Assembly: GCA_034429195.1 (NCBI GenBank)
Contig: DAOUGQ010000014.1
Location: 87,740 to 151,739, forward strand
Reading direction: 5' to 3'
DNA length: 64,000 bases
Origin: UBA4782 sp034429195
Lineage (GTDB): Bacteria; Chloroflexota; Anaerolineae; Anaerolineales; Anaerolineaceae
Shown: piece after piece, positions 51,152-60,166 of the stretch
How the letters are laid out: every line of letters starts with the position of its first letter
How positions within the stretch are numbered: the first letter of the stretch is position 1
Notes under the pieces: model-generated
Told to the model about the DNA's origin: nothing
What the model saw: the letters and a program-made list of their open reading frames with translations, nothing else
Database searches by the model: none
Program-made: the position numbers and the translations under genes

Positions 51152-53203
51152 ATGTATACAACCGGCATGTATAGTTACAATAGAGATACACAAATCTTGA
51201 TTCTCTCACCCCACGCCCTTCTACGGAAAAAGCTGGTAGATTATCTATCACGGATTCCAGATGTTAAAATCAACTGTCCTGATTTTACTGATCAAATCTA
51301 CGAAGATATTTCTTCCAAAAAATTTGATCTTCTTTTCCTGGATGAAGATATAAACGTTGTATATAGCGAAAACCAACTCAGCCAGATCATAAAGAAAATT
51401 CTCGTTATTCCCTTTGTCCTTGTGATTCAGCAAAAGAATGTTCAGAATCCAATAAGTGGGTTTTCTGGTGTTGTTGGCAATTTACAAATGGATGATCTTT
51501 CATTTGAAAAGATAGATGACTTTATCCAGAAAGCCAAAGCACTCCGGCAATTAGGTGTTTATCAATTTGATCCTTCACTTGATCATTCCATAGTAACCCA
51601 AAGTATTCTGCAGAAAAAAGAAGCATCTGATCGGTCATTCTTTGAATTAATTATCGAAACCACTCCAAATATTATCTTTGTTTGGGATATTAAGAGAAGT
51701 TGCATTTCTTTTGTTAATAATGCAGTCAAGAATATCCTCGGATTCTCGCCAGAAGAGATCACTGAAAAGAAACATAACGAGTTGATCGCGTTATTGGCTT
51801 TAGATGATCTACCAGGGGTATTGGAACATTTTTCTAAAATTAAAAGCCTGAAGGGCAATAAGATACTGGAACATGAATTTCATCTTCGCAGTAAGAGCCG
51901 TAAATGGTGTTGGCTAAAAGGCCAAGAAACGGTAATCTTTGGCGAAGATAATAACACCCCAATCGCAATTGTTGGTTCATTACAAAATATAACCACCTAT
52001 AAATTAATCCAACAAAAATTAACAAAACAATTAAAGAGAGAAGAATTCTTTAGCCATCTTCTTCAAGATATCATTCATCAATCTCCAAATAACTACCATC
52101 AAATGATTCAATCGGCTTTGGAAAAAGTGCACCAATTGATTACTCCCTGTTCAATATTAATCTATGAACATGAGGGGGAGAGTTTTATCAAAAGTCATGA
52201 GGTGCTTTCCAACAGAGCTAACGTTTCATTTCCTGATCTTCTGGAGAAAAATTGCCTTAACCTCCTTCAAGAGACTATTCTTCTAAATAAACATATTTTG
52301 TTTAATAAAGATTTAAATTCCGAATCTGCACTCACGGATTACTTTTACAGCCTTTTTAATTGCCAGGTTGATAAAGCGGGGATATTTCCAATCATATCAA
52401 GCAATGAAATTTTGGGGATCATGGTTTTCATTCCAAATGATAATCGTGTCCAATTTACCAGCTTTGATATCAATGTAGCAAAAAGCATGACGAATATTCT
52501 CTCTGTTGTATTTCAAAAACAGCGTAGATTAAATAATCCTGAGAACTATAAAAAATGGTCAGGAGATGCCATCGAAAAGAACGAAGAATTAATGATCGTT
52601 CAATTTGACCCGAATGGCATTATTACCTATGCGAATGATCTTTATTGCGAATATTTTGAATACAATCGGAAAGATATCATCGGAAAACATTTCCTGGAAG
52701 GTGCATCTTGCCCTGCCAGAGAAAACAGACAATCGATCATTAAATTATTTGATCAAAACCATGTTTTTCACACAATTGAAAATTGCACGCGCACGCTATC
52801 GAATGATTTTCGATGGCAAAAATGGGTATGCAGGGCAATTTTAGATGAAAATGGAACGATCAAAGAATTTCAATCTATAGGACAGGACATAACATGCAGG
52901 AAAAAACTTGAGAACCAACTTGCCAACTCATTAGACAGTATGCCCGAATTAAAGTTATCATCGCTTGGAGAATTTGCATCAGGCATTGCACAACAGATCA
53001 GTAATCCATTAACAACTATCATAGCCGACGCTCAAATCCTAATTCATGTTCTGGAGGAGGACAATCCTGCGAGAGATTCAGCGGAAGCAATTTTAAAAGC
53101 TGGATGGCAGGTTAACGATGTAGTTCAAGAACTTAATAAAATACCTATTACCAGTACTTTACAAACTATTACCATCGATGTAGATAAATCGTTAAAGATG
53201 TGA
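51152..53203 (+). CDS. PAS/GAF protein with degenerate, truncated kinase domain
   Basis: 683 aa. Domains: receiver-like N-domain (ILILSPHALLRKKLVDYL, D64 in LLFLDEDIN), PAS about 165-285 (FFELIIETTPNIIFVWDIKR), GAF-like about 300-450, PAS about 470-590 (GIITYANDLYCEYFEYNRKD), then a HisKA-like end. There, GIAQQISNPL replaces the GIAHEINNPL of the related kinase at 54233: the phosphorylated His is Gln614. The protein stops soon after, with no ATP-binding domain, so it cannot act as a kinase. A plausible role is sensing or partner binding for the kinase downstream. No strong ribosome site is seen. Confidence 0.8.
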   Translation: MYTTGMYSYNRDTQILILSPHALLRKKLVDYLSRIPDVKINCPDFTDQIYEDISSKKFDLLFLDEDINVVYSENQLSQIIKKILVIPFVLVIQQKNVQNPISGFSGVVGNLQMDDLSFEKIDDFIQKAKALRQLGVYQFDPSLDHSIVTQSILQKKEASDRSFFELIIETTPNIIFVWDIKRSCISFVNNAVKNILGFSPEEITEKKHNELIALLALDDLPGVLEHFSKIKSLKGNKILEHEFHLRSKSRKWCWLKGQETVIFGEDNNTPIAIVGSLQNITTYKLIQQKLTKQLKREEFFSHLLQDIIHQSPNNYHQMIQSALEKVHQLITPCSILIYEHEGESFIKSHEVLSNRANVSFPDLLEKNCLNLLQETILLNKHILFNKDLNSESALTDYFYSLFNCQVDKAGIFPIISSNEILGIMVFIPNDNRVQFTSFDINVAKSMTNILSVVFQKQRRLNNPENYKKWSGDAIEKNEELMIVQFDPNGIITYANDLYCEYFEYNRKDIIGKHFLEGASCPARENRQSIIKLFDQNHVFHTIENCTRTLSNDFRWQKWVCRAILDENGTIKEFQSIGQDITCRKKLENQLANSLDSMPELKLSSLGEFASGIAQQISNPLTTIIADAQILIHVLEEDNPARDSAEAILKAGWQVNDVVQELNKIPITSTLQTITIDVDKSLKM

Positions 53204-53444
53204 CCGTATTTAGCGTATTTGAATTCAAGCAACAAATCGCTCAGCAAGAAGAACCTCACAACTGACGAACAGTCTTTAGAGCTTGATGGCAAACCCAAAG
53301 CAATTCGCTTTTTGTAAGCTTGAACGCGCCTATCTACATAATTAAGGGTTAATAATTACTGGTAACTCTTTAAAAAAATATACAGATTGAATTTTATTGA
53401 GTGCTTTTTTATTTTATTAATCTTTTTTGAAAGGATTTTTTGAA
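53204..53444. other. Intergenic stretch after the PAS protein
   Basis: 241 bases. A long-range repeat TTCAAGC (53223-53229) / GCTTGAA (53320-53326 region) and a small hairpin AAAGC-AATTC-GCTTTTTG lie downstream of the PAS stop; the small hairpin with T-run could terminate that gene. An open frame continues for about 36 codons beyond the stop without recognisable similarity. The last 80 bases are AT-rich and may hold the promoter for the two-component pair. Confidence 0.4.
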
Positions 53445-54236
53445 ATGGAATCGAAACTGATTCAGGTTTGTGAAGATGATGAAATTGTCGCCAGCACTAT
53501 TGAGAGAGTGCTCCGCAGTAAAGAATTTCGAGTAAAAGTGGTTAACTCGGGAGTGAATTGTCTTCAGACTGCAAGGCGCGAAATCCCCGACCTTGTTCTT
53601 CTTGATGTGGTTATGCCAGGGATGGACGGTTACACCGTCTGCCAGGAAATGCGTAATGATTCTCTACTCTGTAATGTACCTGTGCTTTTCTTAACAGCGA
53701 AAACTCGTGAAGAAGATAAACTGAATGGATTCATGTCAGGTGCAGATGATTATCTTGGTAAGCCATTTAATATTAATGAACTAATTTTCCGCATTCATGC
53801 CATTCTTCGTCGCACACAATATAATAACCCACCTCAATCCTCAGACGTTATCCATGGACTTTCAGCAATAAGAGAAGAAAAAAGAGAGAACGAAAAAAAT
53901 GGAAAGAGAATTATTTCTGTCGGGCCTTACTCATTGAATACCCGCACTTACGAATTCTCAGCCCCCAATGCACCAAGTAAACGTCTCACTCCGGTACAAT
54001 ATGATCTGCTTTATCATTTAATGAGTCACCCTGGTGAAATTTTCTCACCCTCAAGATTACTCGATGAAGTATGGGATTATCCAAGTGATACAGGTAGTTC
54101 AGATCTTGTCAGAGTCCACATCCGCAATTTACGAGAAAGGATTGAGGAGGATCCTCGCAACCCGGTTATTATAAAAACTGTTACAGGTTATGGATATACA
54201 ATAGAGAATCAAAATTCTGATCCAACATTATCATGA
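53445..54236 (+). CDS. OmpR-family response regulator
   Basis: 263 aa. Receiver: VCEDDEIVASTIERVL, phosphoacceptor D54 (LVLLDVVMPGMDG), K in YLGKPFNINEL. C-terminal winged helix (RLTPVQYDLLYHLMSHPGEI, LVRVHIRNLRERIEEDP, VITVTGYGYTIE-type end). The start is ATG 53445 with AAAGGA 9 bases upstream; a TTG six codons earlier is less likely. It overlaps the kinase gene by 4 bases (ATGA), so the two form a coupled two-component system. Target genes are unknown. Confidence 0.93.
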   Translation: MESKLIQVCEDDEIVASTIERVLRSKEFRVKVVNSGVNCLQTARREIPDLVLLDVVMPGMDGYTVCQEMRNDSLLCNVPVLFLTAKTREEDKLNGFMSGADDYLGKPFNINELIFRIHAILRRTQYNNPPQSSDVIHGLSAIREEKRENEKNGKRIISVGPYSLNTRTYEFSAPNAPSKRLTPVQYDLLYHLMSHPGEIFSPSRLLDEVWDYPSDTGSSDLVRVHIRNLRERIEEDPRNPVIIKTVTGYGYTIENQNSDPTLS

Positions 54237-56359
54237 ACAACTCGGATAACAGTAGCTTTGATTCAAAAGTAGATCAGGCAATCGATCATTTTTATGATTT
54301 CTTGCTTCAATCTGAAGATCTATTTCAAGTCATAAATATGGGCATGAAATGGATAACCTCATGCCTGGATCGCGATGGAGCAGCAATCTATTTGATCAAT
54401 CCATCTCTTGGGTTCAATTCCGAATGGATCAAATACAATGTTCCAGATATCTGGAACCTTCAATTTGAGAATCCTAACAGCCAATTATTCAATGATGCAA
54501 TTAATGTTTACGGTTCTCAAGAACCGTCAGGTGAAAACCCTCTTTTGCAAGTTGCGGCAATCCTTCCCATGTCTTCACATGGTAAGGCAATTGGTGTCAT
54601 CATTATTCGTGGAAGAGGGTTAGATCAAAATGAACTTGCTTTTGCGACAAAGTTGATCTACGCTTTTTCAAGATCATTGATAGCGCAAGTACATGTATCC
54701 ACCTTCTGGCGTGAAGAACGAGAAAAAGCGATTCTCCAGATGATCAGTTTATCAGTAAATGAAAGCATCAAAGATCCTGATCTGACTCTTTATAATCTGG
54801 TAAAAGGAATTCGAAGCTATTTTAACGCTGAGTACCTGTTTTTCCTCCTTATTGATCAAGAAATTCCAAATTTGATCATTAAAAAGCTATTGAATGCCCA
54901 AGACGAGTGGGTCTATCAAAGCAGTCAGCATATTAGTCCTGACCTGCTTAATAAAGCAATACAGCATCATACTTCAAACAATATCGATTTTCTTTCACTT
55001 AATAATGAAGCGCTTTATGAAATTCTTGATTATCCAATAATTTCAATACACTCCATGATGCACTCAAATATTAGTGCCAAAAATGGGAAGCTACTGGGAT
55101 CCATGATCATCATTAACCCACATAATCCCATCGGCTTGAATGGTAAAGAAATATTATCGCAATATTCCAGCTTACTTGCTGATGTCATGGAAAACCTCAA
55201 TTACCTTCAAAATATGAAGATTGCACTTGCCCAATTGGAAACCAAGCGAGCTGAAATCACCAATTCAAGAGATATTCTCAGAGAATTGTTTGATAATATT
55301 CCCATTTCAATGTATATAATCGATAGGTCTTATACGATTTTAGCAATTAATGAAGCCTGTGCATCTCGATCATCGCTATCACCAAGTTTTTTAGTAGGTA
55401 AAACCTGTTATGAGGCAATTGCTGGTCGAAACTCTCCCTGCCCTGCATGTAGAGTCAGTGAAACATTAACTCAGGGAAAAAATACAACTCGCTTTTGGAG
55501 AGAATGGACATCTTCAGAAACACATATTGAGTGGGAGATAAGCACTCATCCCATTTTCGATGAAATGCATGTTTCAAACCACGCAATTATTCAAGAAGTA
55601 GATATTACAGAAAAGCGAAACCTTGAAGCGAATCTCATCCAATCCGAAAAGCTTGCCACGGTTGGACAATTAGCAGCAGGGATTGCCCATGAGATCAACA
55701 ATCCACTTTCAGCAATTATTGCCAATGCACAAATATTGCTTCAAGAAACCAAAAATGACGATCCAGATAAGATCGCGTCATTGAAATTAATTGAAACCGC
55801 CGGGATTCGTGCCTCACATGTTGTACGAAATTTACTAGGTATTTCACATAAAGACAATTTAGATTTTGAACCTACAGATATTAATAAAACTATTCAAAAT
55901 GCCCTCATGTTGACCCACCATGAGCTTCATACACTTCCTATTACTGTCGAATTGGACCTGTGTAATTCGATGCCCCCTGTTCTTGCACAGCAAGATCACC
56001 TTCAGGGTGTCTGGATTAACTTAATAATTAATGCCATTGATGCTATCATGTCAACAAACCGACAGGACGGGATCATTAAAATTAAATCAAGGTTTACAGG
56101 AACCGAGTATCAGATTACGGTATCAGATAATGGGAAAGGGATCGAACCAGAGAAGATCCAAAAGTTATTTGAACCCTTCTATACAACCAAAGCAGTTGGC
56201 CATGGCACAGGGTTGGGATTATCCGTTTGCTTGAGAACGATCAAAGAACATGAAGGAAATATTACAGTTGAGAGCCAATTAGGGCAAGGAACCTGTTTTA
56301 AGATCACAATTCCTTACCGTAAGATAGAAAATAACTATTACGAAGACATTCCGGATTAG
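54233..56359 (+). CDS. Sensor histidine kinase (GAF-GAF-PAS-HisKA-HATPase)
   Basis: 708 aa, no TM, so cytosolic. Two GAF-like regions (about 30-160 and 175-330), PAS about 355-460 (LFDNIPISMYIIDRSYTILA, with a CPACR motif), HisKA with H486 (LAAGIAHEINNPLSAI), HATPase with N box NLIINAIDAIM, G1 VSDNGKGIEPEK, F/G2 FYTTKAVGHGTGLGLSVC. It is closely similar in layout to the PAS protein upstream, which has lost the catalytic part; one probably arose from the other. The CPAC in the PAS region could bind metal or sense redox. Confidence 0.93.
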   Translation: MNNSDNSSFDSKVDQAIDHFYDFLLQSEDLFQVINMGMKWITSCLDRDGAAIYLINPSLGFNSEWIKYNVPDIWNLQFENPNSQLFNDAINVYGSQEPSGENPLLQVAAILPMSSHGKAIGVIIIRGRGLDQNELAFATKLIYAFSRSLIAQVHVSTFWREEREKAILQMISLSVNESIKDPDLTLYNLVKGIRSYFNAEYLFFLLIDQEIPNLIIKKLLNAQDEWVYQSSQHISPDLLNKAIQHHTSNNIDFLSLNNEALYEILDYPIISIHSMMHSNISAKNGKLLGSMIIINPHNPIGLNGKEILSQYSSLLADVMENLNYLQNMKIALAQLETKRAEITNSRDILRELFDNIPISMYIIDRSYTILAINEACASRSSLSPSFLVGKTCYEAIAGRNSPCPACRVSETLTQGKNTTRFWREWTSSETHIEWEISTHPIFDEMHVSNHAIIQEVDITEKRNLEANLIQSEKLATVGQLAAGIAHEINNPLSAIIANAQILLQETKNDDPDKIASLKLIETAGIRASHVVRNLLGISHKDNLDFEPTDINKTIQNALMLTHHELHTLPITVELDLCNSMPPVLAQQDHLQGVWINLIINAIDAIMSTNRQDGIIKIKSRFTGTEYQITVSDNGKGIEPEKIQKLFEPFYTTKAVGHGTGLGLSVCLRTIKEHEGNITVESQLGQGTCFKITIPYRKIENNYYEDIPD

Positions 56360-56369
56360 TATTCCTTTT

Positions 56370-57191
56370 TTATAAGTCACAAGCAAGACGAAATCCAATA
56401 GAATCAGAGCTCTGCTCAGAACTCATGCCTTCACGACAGGCACATCGTGCCAGTTTTCGGCTGTAATACCATGCACCACCCCGAATGACATAGCGTTCAT
56501 TCGAGTTTTGATTTTCTCTTCCATCATCTACCCGGTATGGATATGGTTTGAGAATGCTGCTTGTCCACTCCCATACATTTCCAACCATATCTGCAGCACC
56601 ATAAACACTATCGCCACCTGGTGAATAAAGCCCTACAGGGGTTGTACCTTTTTTCATACTCTCTGAGGTATTACACCGCCAGGGGTCAAATGTATTTCCC
56701 CATGGATATATTCTACCGTCAGTTCCTCTTGAAGCTAATTCCCACTCCGCTTCTGTTGGCAAGCGAAAATTCATTCTAAGTCTGGAATTAATCCATTTGA
56801 TATATGCTTCTGCGTCTTTTTTCGAAACACCTGTAACAGGGTGATTTCCTTCTTCTTGTGGATAAGTAAAGCTTTGCCATCCTTTTGGCAAACGGTAACC
56901 AGTATCCCAAACGAAGGTATGATATTCTTCATTTGTTACAGGAAACTGAAAGATCTTAAAAGGTTTTACCATCACTATATGTTGCGGTTGTTCATTTAAA
57001 AATAGGTCATTATCATACCAATCATATGCCCAATCTGACTCCTTTAATTGCAGGTGCGTTACATCGACATCACCCGTACCCATTAAGAATTCTCCCCCAG
57101 GAATTAACAGTAAATTGGGAAGCCTGATACGAGGAGTCTCTTCACTAACCTTATCTTTCTCATCCGTCTTGTCCATTTTACGGTATATCAT
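56370..57191 (-). CDS. Formylglycine-enzyme-fold (SUMF1/FGE-sulfatase) domain protein
   Basis: 273 aa. FGE-sulfatase fold: LLIPGGEFLMGTGDVD, FPVTNEEYHTFVWDTGYRLP, HPVTGVSKKDAEAYIKWINS, RLPTEAEWELASRGTDGRIY, PWGN, DMVGNVWEWTSS, RYVIRGGAWYYSRKLARC. In true FGE the RGGS-stretch carries two active cysteines; here RGGAWYY is without Cys at those places, and C appears later (ARCACREG). It therefore is probably not a sulfatase activator. Such domains also occur in hydroxylases and in ligand-binding proteins. It is encoded before two glycosyltransferases. Confidence 0.82.
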   Translation of the reverse strand: MIYRKMDKTDEKDKVSEETPRIRLPNLLLIPGGEFLMGTGDVDVTHLQLKESDWAYDWYDNDLFLNEQPQHIVMVKPFKIFQFPVTNEEYHTFVWDTGYRLPKGWQSFTYPQEEGNHPVTGVSKKDAEAYIKWINSRLRMNFRLPTEAEWELASRGTDGRIYPWGNTFDPWRCNTSESMKKGTTPVGLYSPGGDSVYGAADMVGNVWEWTSSILKPYPYRVDDGRENQNSNERYVIRGGAWYYSRKLARCACREGMSSEQSSDSIGFRLACDL

Positions 57192-57205
57192 TTTTAGGCT
57201 CCATA

Positions 57206-58288
57206 CTACTTCTCATCAAGAATAAATTCATAAACCTTCATGATCTTATAAATATTTTCATTTATATCCTGACTTACAGCATAGACATATGAGTTACTTT
57301 CAGCTTTTTTCTTTAATGCTGGCAGAGAATCGATTGTCATCATCAAACCCTGATACCAGGCTTCTTTACTGTTTTCAACCAGCAATCCAAAACTATTCAG
57401 ATCACGGTATGGCAGGTGGTCGCTTGCAACCCAGGGAATCCGGGTTGCCAGATATTCCAATACCCGATTTCTGCTGAACCTTAGATCATATTCACTATAT
57501 GCCAGAGCCAGACCAATATCAAGCTCTGAAATGTGAAATACCCAATCCTCAGGTGGGAGCCATGAATAAGTCACCTTTTGTTGGTTGGGAATATCGATTT
57601 CCTGGATCAACTCTGACGGCGCATTACCTAAAAAGAGGTGTACCTGAGGGTTTTTCTGGCAGACTTTTACCAATGCATCAATCAATCCGCTTTGTTTGAA
57701 TGCTTTTGGTGATATTGGAGTCCCTCCCATGCCAATCCAGATTTCATCACTTTCCTTGTGTCTTACAGTTAAATATTGGTCAAAATTAATATAATCTGGA
57801 ATTTCCCAAATCCTTCCATATTCTTCCCAGTCTCCAGCAAGACGATGGGATGAAACGGTGATCGCGTCGACAAGAGTTGCAGCCCATGATAGTTGTTTTA
57901 TCGGAGGGGGATTGATCTTTTTATTTGGATTAGAAGGAGAAAAAAAGTAAGGCGAAAAATCACCATTATTCCAAAACTGATATGACCCCATTTCCCCAGG
58001 GATCAAGTTAACAGCCTCATCCATATCCAATACTAACTTTTTATTTAAGTTCTTCCAATTTAGCGCCATTTTAAGAACTGAATCAACGCAATATCGATGA
58101 ATAACGATTAAGTCTGATTCACTACAAGCTTTACAGCTATTTTCATTATTCGCTACGAAATCGGGAATCTCTAAAAATGTTGCATGATGCAGTCCTGTTT
58201 TCTCGATTGCCCTTGCAATATTTTTACAGCGCCAGAGAACTTGATACTGGTCTTGTGGACGTTTACTGTGGACAAACACGATGTTCAC
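57206..58288 (-). CDS. Glycosyltransferase (GT-B, GT4-like)
   Basis: 360 aa. N-terminal Rossmann start MNIVFVHSKRPQDQYQVLWR, KLVLDMDEAVNLIPG; C-terminal half DEIWIGMGGTPISPKAFKQS, HLFLGNAPSELIQEI, and the nucleotide-sugar end FSRNRVLEYLATRIPWVASD. The acceptor is unknown; closeness to the flagellar genes suggests flagellin or surface glycan. The C-terminal part resembles that of the next gene (RIPWVASD compared with KIPWVASP). Confidence 0.78.
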   Translation of the reverse strand: MNIVFVHSKRPQDQYQVLWRCKNIARAIEKTGLHHATFLEIPDFVANNENSCKACSESDLIVIHRYCVDSVLKMALNWKNLNKKLVLDMDEAVNLIPGEMGSYQFWNNGDFSPYFFSPSNPNKKINPPPIKQLSWAATLVDAITVSSHRLAGDWEEYGRIWEIPDYINFDQYLTVRHKESDEIWIGMGGTPISPKAFKQSGLIDALVKVCQKNPQVHLFLGNAPSELIQEIDIPNQQKVTYSWLPPEDWVFHISELDIGLALAYSEYDLRFSRNRVLEYLATRIPWVASDHLPYRDLNSFGLLVENSKEAWYQGLMMTIDSLPALKKKAESNSYVYAVSQDINENIYKIMKVYEFILDEK

Positions 58289-58318
58289 TGAAGATTCACT
58301 CCGTAGCTAACACTTCAA

Positions 58319-59965
58319 TTAATTCTTTTTCTGACCTTGAACAAGCTTAAACGCTTTGAACCATTGTTGAATATGAACAAGCATTTCACGCCGTGCAGCC
58401 TTTTGAAAACCTTCGTAGCCCAAGGATTCTCGTAAAGTCTGATCAAGAATTAAGCAGCGAAGGCTGGTATGCCATTCTTCAAGAGTAGTACACATCACAC
58501 CACCTTTTCCCCAATTCTTTACCATTGAGAATGGAGAAGCTACCCATGGTATTTTCTTGATCCCTGCGTACATCAATAACTCATCTGATCGCATGATGTT
58601 TTTCATTGTTTTTCGCAATGGCATAAGGACAATATCCATTTGGTTGATGATATATGGCAGTTCGTCTTTTACAAGATAAGGAATGAAAGTCTTTAATTCA
58701 GCGGGTACATGATCGAACATGCGAAATGCATCTTGATCACCTACAATGATCAAACGAACCTTATCCACAAATTCACTAAGAAGGCGGATCAAAGGTCGCC
58801 GGATAACTGCAAGATCTTCCAGATTACCTGAATTTCCGAACCAACCCATTTGTAGTGTCACACCTGTTTTATTGTTGATTGCCCAATAGGGATTTTTTAC
58901 CGTCCACCCAGTGGGAATACACATTGCGGGATTTCCTGACATTCTCAGGCTCTCAGCAAAAGATTCTGAGTTCACTGTGATTAGATCAGCTAGAATGAGG
59001 GAAGAAACATACGAACGATCATAAATATGAGTGATGACATTATTCTTTGCCAGATGTGTTTGTGGCAAATAGGTCTGCTCATATATTGGATTTAAATCAA
59101 GTATGACCGGCACTCTGGCAGTGGAAAGTTTCGCCATCCTCTCCATGAGGAGCGGATCGAGAAAAGGGTTACTGAAGACTGCAATATCTGGAAGAACTCC
59201 AGATTTTTCATAGTCATCTGTCAGACAATTGTTGGTTTTGAGCGCTGCGCTTAACAACTGAATGCGATCATTGTCTTCATCACAATTGTTAGCTGGCTGA
59301 TAAATCGCCACTTTTCCAGAGAATTCCACCCGGTTCATTTCTTCGATACCGGTATTAATGCATAGGGCCTGGTTGCGATTTTCGTTGATTGATTTTTGAA
59401 GTGTGATGTTAGTTTTCAAGTTAGTTAACCCTGCTGCAAGATCAGATCGACCATCGTTCTTTGCTTGCTGAATGTTTAAATCGATCAAGGCTGGTAATAG
59501 GTTATCAATTTCGTTCAAATGTTTGGCAACTACAGCAGCAGGACTGGAACTGTGGGTGATCTCGTTCAATAGTTTTGCTGCTTTTGATAACTCTTCTTTA
59601 CTGATTGGTTGCTCACGATGTGTTAGCGATTGTAATAATCTCCGTAATGCTTCCGGTGAAGTTGGGATACTTTCCTGATGGGATTCTTTTTTGGAATTAA
59701 TACCTGCGTTTTTTATTTTCTGAAGAAGGGATTTATCCTCAGGATGTTTTTGCAGTATCATTGAAAATACTCTCTCGGCTGTCTTGTTATTCCCTGCTGC
59801 AAGGTACAATTCACCGATCATTTTCAACACTTCCGGTTCATCGGGATTTGAGTGCAAGATATGTAAATAGATATCCAAAGCTTCTTCAAGGCGGTTTTCA
59901 CCTATACAGAGCTTTGCCATTTTTTTTTGAATATCGACAGATTGATTTTGAGCAATATTCAACAA
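58319..59965 (-). CDS. TPR-glycosyltransferase fusion
   Basis: 548 aa. Residues about 15-95 form two to three TPR-like repeats (NRLEEALDIYLHILHSNPDE, MIGELYLAAGNNKTAERVFS). A helical linker follows to about 200, then a GT-B-like region (MGWFGNSGNLEDLAVIRRPL, RLIIVGDQDAFRMFDHVPAE, KKIPWVASPFSMVKNWGKGG). TPR-GT fusions often modify proteins, which fits a flagellin glycosyltransferase, but no direct evidence is in the sequence. It appears to start at TTG 59965 after AGGTGAT; an internal ATG near residue 16 is possible. Confidence 0.75.
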   Translation of the reverse strand: MLNIAQNQSVDIQKKMAKLCIGENRLEEALDIYLHILHSNPDEPEVLKMIGELYLAAGNNKTAERVFSMILQKHPEDKSLLQKIKNAGINSKKESHQESIPTSPEALRRLLQSLTHREQPISKEELSKAAKLLNEITHSSSPAAVVAKHLNEIDNLLPALIDLNIQQAKNDGRSDLAAGLTNLKTNITLQKSINENRNQALCINTGIEEMNRVEFSGKVAIYQPANNCDEDNDRIQLLSAALKTNNCLTDDYEKSGVLPDIAVFSNPFLDPLLMERMAKLSTARVPVILDLNPIYEQTYLPQTHLAKNNVITHIYDRSYVSSLILADLITVNSESFAESLRMSGNPAMCIPTGWTVKNPYWAINNKTGVTLQMGWFGNSGNLEDLAVIRRPLIRLLSEFVDKVRLIIVGDQDAFRMFDHVPAELKTFIPYLVKDELPYIINQMDIVLMPLRKTMKNIMRSDELLMYAGIKKIPWVASPFSMVKNWGKGGVMCTTLEEWHTSLRCLILDQTLRESLGYEGFQKAARREMLVHIQQWFKAFKLVQGQKKN

Positions 59966-60166
59966 ATTAAATCACCTACTAAAACCATGGTCACGAATGG
60001 TATCAGTAAATCCAGTTTAATAATGTCACATTCTTCTTTATGTAAACACCATCTGAATTCTCTGTAAAAGCAAAGTAAATGTTCATTATGCTTCTGAACA
60101 AAATCGTAATGTGTAATTTATGAAATCTTTATGTGCTGCATAGAATTCAATTACTATACTTAAAGC
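59966..60166. other. Divergent intergenic region before the M23 peptidase gene
   Basis: 201 AT-rich bases between the TPR-glycosyltransferase (minus) and the peptidase (plus). TATACT at about 60155 could be a -10, but no matching -35 is visible. TAAA at 60076, 16 bases before GAACAAAA, is a poor sigma-28 match. No gene is seen. Confidence 0.4.

Noticed and set aside
53280..53330. Possible c-di-GMP riboswitch (GGCAAACCC stretch)
   Set aside because: The conserved core of the class I riboswitch (ACGCACAGGGCAAACC with GGGACGCAAAGCC) is not present.
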